64,000 nucleotides of DNA from Oxyruncus cristatus (Eukaryota > Chordata > Aves > Passeriformes > Cotingidae), in the NCBI GenBank assembly GCA_013399855.1, contig VXAY01005172.1, forward strand, positions 618,253-682,252, given 5' to 3'. The first letter of the stretch is position 1, and each line of letters starts with the position of its first letter. Below the pieces are notes generated by a model. The model worked only from the letters and a program-made list of their open reading frames with translations. It did no database searches and was not told the origin of the DNA. Shown piece after piece: positions 1-8,210 of the stretch. Position numbers and translations under genes: made by a program.

Positions 1-1380
1 CCTTTTGTCCCATGTAATTTGCCTCTCTGTAGTGACAGTTTCAAGTAGTTTGGCTTTTCCAGGAGGAGTCATTGCTCTCATCAGGTTTCCAGCCTTTCTT
101 TTGGGAGACCCAATATCACTCTGTGCCTTGTAGGGCAGGCATGTGCCCGATTTACCCCACAGTATGGCTCCTGGGGTTCCTACCTCTGCCAAAATGAGGT
201 CTGATTGCATGCTCTGGAAGGGAGTTCACACACACTGACCAGCCCAGTGCTGTCATACTCTCCCAGAGGTTTGCCTGTTCGAGGGAGAGGATGTGAGACA
301 CACGGAAAGCAGGTGGTCTGCAGTACAGATGTGGTGAATTGAAAACCAGGCTGTAGCTGCTACAGTGCTGCAGTCTTTTCTGTGGGGCAGGGGAAGTTGT
401 TTCACTTATCTTCATTTTACTATTTATGCCAGAAGCCTCTTTTTTTTCCCTTTTTGCTCTTTCCTATTGCGATTCATTTATTCTAAAACCTCAAGAATAA
501 ATCCTGAAGGAAGAGGAGATGATTTTTTTCTATTGCTGAATTGTTGATACACCCTGTCAGGTTCTATGCTCTTTGCTGGTAATGTTACATCTGAGACCAC
601 AAATCCCCTCGAGGTTCAAAGTCACTCTGGCCCAGCAGCATGCAGCAGCCCAGAACACAAAGGGCTGTAATGGAAAGGGAAGCAATTTGTGTGTCTATGT
701 TTTCAGACTTCATACACTCAGAGGCTTATGATGTCCAAAGGGTAGATCAAGATAATTAAATACCAATGAGCAGAGATAGACAAGCCCTGCACAAGTCAGT
801 TTGCTGCCTAACACAATACAAACTACCAGGAGCTTTTGTAAATGCATTGAAAATATACAATGAAAATGAAAATAGAGTTCAGCTTTTTTCCTTGTGCCAA
901 GTATTACTTAAACTCACACCTCTCTTAAGCACATATTTGATTAAATCTTCATCCAGCCTGATCTTCCTGTGATAATCTTAAAACCCCTGTAAAGTAACTT
1001 CATACATGACAGCCCAGGTTATGCCAAGCTCAGAGGTTTCTGTAGAGCAAAATCTATTAATCAAGCTTTTTGAGTATTTATCTTGGTCCTGTCAATTTTT
1101 TCCCCCCTCATCCTGGCAAACCAAAGCTTTGCTATCAGAAATGTATCTACCACACCTGTGATGGTCAGTAGGAGCTCAGGATTTGTATCCAAGGCTTGAA
1201 ATGAGACCTCTGGTTTCCCACCCAATATTGTGTGGAGATGAACAGAGCTGATCTTATTGCATGAGACTGTTCCAGGCCACCTGAGGACTGTACAGGAACT
1301 GGTGAAATAAAGTCCTGGGCTGAGATACAATGTGGATCCCTAAAGCAAAAAGCTTTATTTTCTTTCTCTATTTACTTACA
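1..1380. other. upstream flank, no gene recognised
   Basis: No open frame here looks like a protein family I know; the longest frames are under 90 codons and start or stop arbitrarily. The base composition is mixed, with short T-rich patches near 440-460 and no CpG clustering. I see no CR1 signature until the 3' tail of the inverted element that begins at 1381. It is best described as intergenic sequence. Confidence 0.6.
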
Positions 1381-2035
1381 ATCACAGAATCATTAAGGTT
1401 TGAAAAGACCTCCAAGATTTTTAAGTCCAACCTTTGCCCGATCACCACGCTGTCAACCAGACCACGGCACTAAGTGCCACATCCAGTCTTTCCTTAAATA
1501 CCTTCAGGAATGCTGACTCCACCCCTCCCTGGGCAGCCCATTCCAATGCTTGACAACCCTTTCTGGGAAGAAATTCTTCCTTATGCCCAGCCTGAACCTA
1601 CCCTGACACAGCTTGAGGCCATTTCCTCTTGTCCTGTCCCTTGTTCCCTGGGAGCAGAGCCTGACCTCCACCTGGCTCCTGGCTCCTCCCTCCTGTCAGG
1701 GAGTTGTAAAGTGAGAAGTTTCCCCCCCCATCCCCCCAGCCTTCTTTTTTCCAGGCTGGACACCCCCAGCTCCCTCAGCTGCTCCTCATGTGCCTCACTC
1801 TCCAGACCCTTCCCCAGCTCTATTGCTCTTCTCTGGACAAACTCCAGCACCTCAATGTCTCTCCTGTTATGAGGGGCCCAAAACTGAACCCAGGATTTGA
1901 GGTGCAGCCTCACCACCGCCAAGTACAGAAGGACAATCGCTTCCCTGGTCCTGCTGGCCACACTATTTTTGATAAAGAGCAGGATGCCACTGGCTGCCTT
2001 GGTCATGTGGGCACACTGCTGGCTCCTGCTTGTCC
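1381..2035 (-). mobile_element. CR1 LINE, 5'-truncated, inverted
   Basis: Read on the minus strand, this is the 3' part of a CR1 non-LTR retrotransposon. The plus strand opens with an ATCACAGAATCATTAAGG-type complement of the CR1 3' tail. It continues through the conserved GTCCAACC block, the TTCCTTATGCCCAGCC block and the CTCCAGACCCTTCCCCAGCT block. A minus-strand frame at 1581-2039 stays open for about 150 codons and matches the C-terminal end of the CR1 ORF2 reverse-transcriptase protein. Recognisable pieces include SLEKRRL and an IVLLYLAVVRLHL stretch corresponding to the family's PLYS-LVRPHLEYC block. The endonuclease and catalytic RT domains are absent, so the copy is dead. The element ends near 2035, where similarity stops. 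Confidence 0.93.
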
Positions 2036-2671
2036 CCATTTCTATTCAATAAGCAGATCGTACAGTCCACACTCTTTCTTCTTTTACTGTAGTAACACTG
2101 TCTGCGCTAACGCCAGCAGCCCTCAGACCGTGATAACCTTTTTGGTCTGCAGAAATGAATCATTCCTAGCTGGTGTGCACACATTCTGATGATGCTGCAT
2201 TATCAGAAGACCTTTGTGATCCCATATTGCTCACACAAGCAAAGCCGTCAGGGGCTCAGTGCTCTTAGAGGCCTTCTCCCGAGCACTTCAGTCCATTGCC
2301 CACTTGCACAAATAGTATCCCAGGGAGCCCCAGAGCGGGATGGACACAAAAGAAAACTAGAAAATCTGATCAAGGATATCTATTCAGATCTATGGGAAGA
2401 CACAGTTTTGAAAACGTGTTGTATTGTATATTATCAACATCATTAATAGGAACTTTGAAGTCATCAGAATCCTGCCAGAATCATAATCAGATGCATGAAA
2501 TGGTACATGTCAAAGGGGGAACCACGAATTAGGAAAATTAACCTCTTTTGCTCATGAGGTGAGCCTTAGGTACGGGATTTGGCAACACAAACATGATGAC
2601 TAAAACCATCGCTACTGGTCTTCAGCAAATATGTCCTACCTCGAAATAAAGAAAATCCAATGAGCCTGGGC
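2036..2671. other. unassigned stretch between CR1 copies
   Basis: No gene, RNA or repeat was recognised. Two overlapping plus-strand frames near 2189-2532 are short, without recognisable motifs or codon-use signal. Confidence 0.5.
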
Positions 2672-2852
2672 ACATTCTTCATTTTGAGGGTGGTGAGGCA
2701 CTGGCACACACTGCCCAGAGAAACCGGGGCTGCCCCATCCCTGGAAGTGTTGAGGGCCGGGTTGGAGCAACCTGGTCCAGTGGAAGGTGTCCCTGCCCAT
2801 GGCAGGGAACTAAATGGTCTTTAAGGTCCCTTCCAACCCAAACCATTCTATG
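2672..2852 (+). mobile_element. CR1 LINE 3' end
   Basis: This is a plus-oriented CR1 fragment of about 180 bp. It has the GAGGGTGGTGAGGCACTGGCA block, the GCTGCCCCATCCCTGGAAG block, a CTGGTCCAGTGGAAGGTGTC block, and the closing AGGTCCCTTCCAACCC with ACCATTCTATG. Only the 3' UTR-proximal part is present. A second, different CR1 3' end follows directly. Confidence 0.9.
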
Positions 2853-2935
2853 TTGAGCTTCCCAGTGTTAGTTTTACTGTTGGACTCAGTGATCTTAAGG
2901 GTCTTTTCCAATCTAAATGATTCTATGATTCTGTA
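2853..2935 (+). mobile_element. second CR1 3' tail, different subfamily
   Basis: About 80 bp with a GTTGGACTCAGTGATCTTAA block, then GGTCTTTTCCAATCTAAATG and two copies of the terminal octamer (ATTCTATGATTCTG). The GGTCTTTTCCAA wording differs from the GGTCCCTTCCAA of the preceding piece, so this belongs to another CR1 subfamily. Its position immediately 3' of another CR1 tail in the same orientation suggests one copy inserted into an older one. Confidence 0.85.
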
Positions 2936-3282
2936 TAAGGGAGGTTGTGCACATGGGGGGGGGGGAATATTTTCACCATTGGTTCTCAAATATGTTAAAT
3001 AATGTGCTTTATGTGTGAGTCAAAGGAGAGTCAGAATTCACAATGAGGGGTTCAGTGGAGCTCCATGGGTCAGGCAGTTTTTTCCATAGTGGTACCCTAG
3101 ATCAAAAAACCTTAAAACTATTATCAAAGATATGTTTTCTAGATATCTCCGGTGTTTTTGGAATATGGATTAACTGGAATTAACTCATAAGTAAAGCTGA
3201 ATTTGATAAACGTGTTGTGTGACACTTACCTCTGTAATTGTTTTAACAAAGCAGTAGATAAATAGAAGATTTTCTGGTAACC
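2936..3282. other. unassigned stretch with an 11-base G run
   Basis: No gene is visible. An uninterrupted G run lies at about 2955-2965. The rest is AT-leaning unique sequence. Confidence 0.5.
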
Positions 3283-3710
3283 AGAGAATCATTTAGATTG
3301 GAGAAGACCTTTAAGATCAATTAGTCCACCTGCTAATGAAACAGTGCCAAGCCCATCACTAAACCCCGTTCTTAAGTGCCACATCTACATGTCTTTTACA
3401 TCTCTCCAGGGATGGTGACTCTATCAGTTCTCTCAGCAGCCTGTTCCAATGCCTGGCCACCCATTCCAAGAAGAATTTTTTCCTAATATCCAATCTCAAA
3501 CCCCCCTGGTGCAACTGGAGAGCATTTCCTCTTGTCTTCTCACTGTTACCTGGGAGGAGAGATCGGCCCCGACCTGGCTTCACCCTCCTTTCAGGGAGTT
3601 GCAGAGTGGGAGAAGGTCCCCCCTGAGCCTCATTTTCCTCAGGCTGAGCCCCTGCAGCTTCCTCAGCTGCTCCTCACAAGCCTTGTGCTCTAGACCCTTC
3701 CCTTTCTGTT
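3283..3710 (-). mobile_element. CR1 LINE fragment, inverted
   Basis: This is an inverted CR1 3' portion. The plus strand starts AGAGAATCATTTAGATTGG (tail complement). It then runs through AAGTGCCACATCTACA, CAGCCTGTTCCAATGCCTGG, TTTTTTCCTAATATCCAATC and the CTCAGCTGCTCCTCACA block. Minus-strand open codons at 3359-3583 are degenerate ORF2 C-terminus, with a WNRLLRELIESPSLE motif equivalent to the family's WNRLPREVVESPSLE. It is 5'-truncated near 3,700 and has point decay. It appears to be the same broad subfamily as the copy at 1381-2035. Confidence 0.92.
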
Positions 3711-4389
3711 GCCATTTTCATCTTGTGGATATCCATTTTCAGCCAAGTGGTTTGAAACAGGTTTTTTGGTCTAGCCCCGATGGTCTTGCATGCTATGTTA
3801 AAGTGCATGTTGCTCTGAAAGTAAAATTACCTGTATAGTAATGCTGACTTTGAAAGAGGGCACAAACCACAGAAAATGGAGAAGTGGGTTGAATATTGTT
3901 GCTTTTCAGTAATTAATGCTAGGAAGCTTAAAACAAGAAGGAAGTTATTGGTCGTTAGACCCACACTGTCTCTTGAGATGTGCCTCAAGCACTAACTCAC
4001 CTACCTATGCTTCTGAATATACTCCTGATGTACTTCTGAAGGGATTTTTCATGACAATATAGAAAAAAATCATGTGATTTCCCCTTATAAAGCCAAATCT
4101 TGCTGGTTTTAGCCTACAGAATCCCCACAATAGAATTGTACCATGCCACTCAAGCACAAAAATGTCCTAGTCTCTAAAATCATCTCTGCTACTTAGAGCT
4201 TGAGACAGCAAAGTTTATCTGAATTCACAAAATTCACTTCACTTCTAATGTGGTTTGGCTAACCTTGAGCATGGTGCTCCACTTGCACCTCTGGCTGCAC
4301 ACCTCCAGAAGGACACTCCCGTCCCTGGTCCACTCCCTGGGTTGAGGAACCCACCTTTGAAGGGCCCTGGTGAGCTGGGACTGAACAGC
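3711..4389. other. unassigned stretch
   Basis: No gene or repeat could be assigned. The sequence is AT-leaning, with ordinary stop-codon density in all frames until the CR1 that follows. Confidence 0.5.
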
Positions 4390-4795
4390 ACGGGCTGAAA
4401 GGCTGAGAGATTGTTCAGGATTGTTCATCCTGGAGAGGAGAAGGTTCTGGGGTGACCTAATTGTGGCCTTCCAGTACCCGAAGGGAGCCTGCGGGAAAGA
4501 TGGAGGGGGACTTTTTACAAGGTCATGGGGTGATAGGACAAGGTGGTATGTTTTTAAACTGAGAGTAGTTTTATGTTGGATATTAGGTTGAAATTCTTTA
4601 CTGTGAGGGTAGTAAGGCACTGGCACAGGTTGTCCAGAAAAGTCATGGCTGCCCCATCCCTGGAAGTGTTCCAGGCCAGGCTGGATGGGGCTCTGAGCAA
4701 TCTGGTCTAGTGGAAGGTGTCCCTGCCCATGGCAGGGGGGTTGGAACTTGGGTCCCTTCCAACCCAAATCGTTCTATGATCCTACAATTCTATGA
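4390..4795 (+). mobile_element. CR1 LINE fragment
   Basis: This is a plus-oriented CR1 3' portion of about 400 bp. Blocks appear in family order: TTGTTCATCCTGGAGAGGAG, a GTGACCTAATTGTGGCCTTCC block, GACTTTTTACAAGG, GATAGGACAAGG, AAATTCTTTACTGTGAGGG, GGCACTGGCACAGGTTG, CCCCATCCCTGGAAGTGTTC, and the final CCTTCCAACCC with ATTCTATGA octamers. Similarity begins between about 4,380 and 4,400. The long minus-strand frame across it (4234-4767) is simply the antisense of the element. Confidence 0.93.
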
Positions 4796-5549
4796 CTCAG
4801 GCAGTAGCAGGACAGCTCCCAAAAATAGATTCTGGACTGGAGTGAGGACAAGGATGACAATTCCCTGTGAAGATAGCACAAATGGAAATGCTCGGGGTTT
4901 CTTCTGAGGCTTTTCGCCTTGCACTGTGGGCTTACCCTGGATTTCCTCCCGCCTTGCCTGGAAAAAGTGGAAACACAAAATGTTTTCAAACCCAGGCACA
5001 AGCTTGCTGGAGCTGTAGAGGGTCTGATGCCTGCCTAGGGATGCTGTGACATAAAGATCACAGTTGGAGATCTGCTGCTGCAACGAGCACCTGATAATGA
5101 AGTCTGGCTGGGGCAATTACACTCCACTTTGTAGCTGGACCTGTCACATGGCACGAGAGAGGTCCTTCTACAAGGCAGAGTTCATTTCTTTGACCTGTCA
5201 GTGCCAGAGCTCTGTGCAACACAGGAATGATCCCACACCATTTACCTGAGTCCGTTTTCCCGTGTGTAAAAGGATGGCAAGGAAACTTCTTTCTAGTTCA
5301 CCTCAGAAGTGGCACAGATCCTCTGCCCTGTGCTTTCACCTTTGTTGTATCTCATGCTGCTGCTGCTGCTCTCACTAACAGCCAGGATCCCTGACATTTC
5401 CCATCGCCTCGGTGAGCACGCATTTCCTCCCTGAGAGAGTAAGCAAATACAATGGTACAACAGAAAAAAAAAAAGGCAAGGAATAAAAAAAAAAAAGGTA
5501 CACAGGCACCTGCTGCGAGTTTATTTTGACAAGTGTCATTTAGATGCAA
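4796..5549. other. proximal upstream flank of the CpG island
   Basis: No gene is supported. A short CTG run (about five units) lies at 5355-5370. Two A-runs of 11-12 bases lie near 5463-5475 and 5486-5498, just before CpG content rises. No clear TATA element was seen. Confidence 0.45.
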
Positions 5550-6081
5550 TAAGCTGTGATCATGTCTCCGGCGGGGCTGCGAACAGAGAGGAGCCAACAG
5601 GGTAAACAAACCCAGAAGCAGAGCCCGGCTTCTCTCGCCGGGTTAGGGGCTGGCGGAGACGGGGAGCAACGGGCAGGAATGGGGTGACTGTAGGGTGCGC
5701 TTCGCTGAGGGCTGTGTGCCCCCTCCGCCGGGCGCGGCGGTGCAGGAGGAGCCGGCGGCTCTCCCGGCGGGCGCGTTGCCGTGCCCGGCTGCGGCGCCTG
5801 CGGGATGCTCTGGAGCGGAGGGATGCGGAGGAGGGGGATGCGCGCCGAGAAGGGGGCGGCGGGAGAGGAGAGGGAGGCGTGTGCCCGCCTGGAAGGGGGG
5901 CATTTCTTCCCTTCTCCACGCAAGCCGATGCCTACCCTGCCGAAGCAGTTAAACGGGGGAGAGCAGCAGCCCGGCTGGCAGATTCCTGCCCTGTGATATG
6001 CCAGCCACAGGGTGACGCAAGGGCTGGAAGGCTCCAACTAACAAGCCATTTTCACCTGCGTAATAAGCGCTAGTGGAGATA

Positions 6082-6111
6082 CAGCAACAGCAACAGCAGC
6101 AGCAGCAGCAG
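6082..6111 (+). repeat. CAG/CAA trinucleotide repeat in the leader
   Basis: Ten consecutive CAR triplets: CAG CAA CAG CAA, then six CAG. They are followed by CGG CGG. In the frame of the first-exon ATG the tract reads as alanine/threonine codons and lies upstream of that ATG, so it should be 5' UTR. In another frame it would encode glutamines, but that frame has only a GTG start and I do not consider it coding. The CAA interruptions should stabilise it. Confidence 0.85.
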
Positions 6112-6248
6112 CGGCGGCTCCCGGTCCCCGCAGCCGGCCAGACTCCAGCGCGGCCGCAGCACCGTCCAGCCCGGCGGCCACCGCAGCTCCTTCGGTGGCT
6201 CCCGCTGCATCCCGAGAGCCGGAGATCAGCGGCCGCCTTGCAGGCAGC

Positions 6249-6438
6249 ATGTCAGCCCCGCCGGACCCCCAGGACCTGCTGCTGGCGGGCACTGGGATGC
6301 ACTGGGCTGCGGACGGGGCGGACCAGTATGCGACGGGGGCTCCGCTGCGGGATGGAGACGGGGCTCAGCAGCGGGAACAGCTGGTTTTTGGCTCCGCCAG
6401 GGAACACTCGCCCGTTACCATGGCGACTGCATCCCCAG
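6249..6438 (+). CDS. first coding exon of an unidentified gene (partial)
   Basis: The frame is closed upstream by a TAA at 6039-6041. Its first ATG is at 6249, in the context GGCAGCATGT (A at -3). It runs 63 codons plus one base to a donor, CAG|GTAAAAG, with the intron starting at 6439; the exon therefore ends in phase 1. The peptide begins MSAPPDPQDLLLAG and ends VTMATASP. It has no signal peptide, no membrane segment and no domain I recognise. Composition is Gly/Ala/Pro/Asp-rich, as in disordered N-termini of intracellular regulators. Two further in-frame ATGs occur at 6297 and 6420. The one at 6420 (TTACCATGG) has a near-ideal initiation context, so the protein might start only six codons before the splice site. 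The CpG island supports a real first exon, but the gene identity is unknown. No downstream exon was found in this window, implying a first intron longer than 57 kb or ending outside it. Confidence 0.6.
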
Positions 6439-8125
6439 GTAAAAGGCGAGGGGGTACCCAGAGATGCTCAACAAAAGGGCCCTGGCAACTGAATCTTTCG
6501 GTTGTCTCGTTCTTGTCCCTTCCTCTGTTCTTCTCCCAGCCTGGCTCCTTGGAAACATTACTAACGAGTTAGTGAGAGCATGTAGGAAAACAGAAAATAA
6601 CGAGGAACTGCGGCCTTTGCAAATAGTTATTTTTTGCTGACGTGGGGGAGGGGGGGATGCAGGATCCAGCCAAGTTCCCTAAAGCTCTTTGCAGTTTGTT
6701 AAGGTACAGGACACCCAGATTTCAGTCAAATGTTGGAGGGCATTTGATTTCACTTGACTTGACGTGGCTCTGTCCTCATTTGTCGTACACCTGTTCACAC
6801 CTGGAGTGACAGATCTCAGCGGAGTTACTTCAGCCCTTCCCCCTGCACCTGGAATTCCTGCGTGGCCTCTTATGTTATTTCAGCACACAGCTTTTAATGG
6901 AGTGCCTATTCTGAAGTGTTTGAACATTTTCTGCATGCTTTTAAGACTTGTTCATTTAACTGTGGACTTTTTGGTTGCTGTTTCCTCCTTTTGGCTTTTG
7001 AGGTGTGTTTGGCTTCAGTTGCATTTAGTTGAGGGTCTGCAGGTTCATTGATTTTCAGTTTACTTTTGAGAAGTGTTCAATTTCCCTTGATTTAGGGTTC
7101 CTTTCTTTAGTAGGTGTATTGGTAGCAGGTGTACATCTATTAATGAACCTGAGAAGGCTTCAGCTTCCTGGAGCTCCTGGTAGAAACGCTTTGGGGAAAA
7201 TGACTCTTTCCTTCCTGGTGACACTTTCTTACTTTCTTTCCCATTGCTGCCTGTCAGAGAACCCAAATAGCCAAATAACCCAGCCCTGAGGGAGCTGATG
7301 CATCCCATCTAGATTCCTCTTCACTGGGAAATAGATATTTCCATCATACAGCCTGAAGCATTAAACTTGTCTTGAGTAAGTTGAGGGTCAGGGCTTGGGA
7401 CGGGAATCGATCTCTGTTATGCAATAGCTGCAGGAGCATTAGGAACTGCGTTTTTGGGCTGAGTCCCTTCTAATCCCCTCAGTCAATCAGCACAAAGAGT
7501 AGCTGGCCAGAAACAGCACAGTCTGAGTGTCTACATGTGCCATTCTGCTGGTGCCCACATGTGTGGCTTTCCAGGGTCCGAGTGTGCATCGGTGCATGTG
7601 TGTGCTCTCAACATGGATGTTTCCCTGGTGCTTTTCTGTCTGCTTGATGTGACTGAGTCGAGCAATAAAACGGGATCTATCGCCCATCGGCTGACGTGGG
7701 AAATGTTTTGCTGTTTTGTAGCTTTGGGCAGGCAGCTAATCTGCTGATGTGCTGCTCATTCGCTGAGCTGAGTGTTAGGTTGTGAAACGTGACTTTCTAC
7801 TGGAGAGAGAGGCAGATGGTTGGCAATGTGAGGCTGTTTGAGAGTGTGCAAAGAGGCTCAGGACTGGGGGCTCCAGATAGGGTTGCCTCAACAGTGTAAT
7901 GACACAAAGAAGGGGGGAAAAAACCTTGTGAGATTTTTTCGTTCGCTGATGGATGAAAATATGGCCATGCTGAATCTTAGCATACAGAACAAAGAGGGGT
8001 GGTCTCTTAAATTTTGTAGATTCCCATTAAACAGAACCACTGTGATACTGCTTACATTTAATGAAGGCTTCTTCAGGCTTAACCTGATCTGTGAATCAAC
8101 ACTTATAAAACGCAGATTAGACAGG

Positions 8126-8210
8126 CAGAAAGAAAGAGAAGAAAAACAAAAAAGAAAAAGAAAGAAAGAAGAAAAATAAAGAGAAAGAAAAAGAGAAGCA
8201 AAGAAAATTT
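8126..8210 (+). repeat. purine (AAAG/AAAAG) low-complexity tract
   Basis: An almost pure A/G strand built from variants of AAAG, GAAA and AAAAAG with a few interruptions. It makes lysine/glutamate-rich or, antisense, phenylalanine/serine-rich open frames that should not be read as genes. Confidence 0.85.

Larger units (their letters stand above)
5550..6450 (+). promoter_or_regulatory. CpG island promoter
   Basis: From about 5,565 to 6,420 the sequence switches abruptly to high G+C with very frequent CpG (CCGGCGGGG, CCGGGCGCGGCGG, CGGCCGC and similar), while both flanks are CpG-poor. It includes a TGACGCAA element (a CRE/C-EBP-like site) near 6013 and GC-box-like runs, but no TATA box. This is the usual form of a vertebrate housekeeping or developmental-regulator promoter. 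The island overlaps the leader and first coding exon on the plus strand. Several open frames on both strands inside it (for example minus 5540-6037) reflect GC-richness. The exact transcription start is not visible; I infer it lies upstream of the in-frame stop at 6039 or a little after it. Confidence 0.85.

Noticed and set aside
4234..4767. 177-codon minus-strand frame
   Set aside because: It is the antisense of the plus-oriented CR1 at 4390-4795 plus unique flank; conserved CR1 nucleotide blocks explain it.
5540..6037. 165-codon minus-strand frame in the CpG island
   Set aside because: GC-rich DNA has few stops on any strand; proline/alanine/arginine-rich frames in several phases overlap here and none carries a motif.
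6073..6492. Plus frame beginning with a polyglutamine run
   Set aside because: It begins at GTG, overlaps the ATG frame, is Arg/Pro-rich and reads through the splice donor; more likely 5' UTR in the wrong phase.
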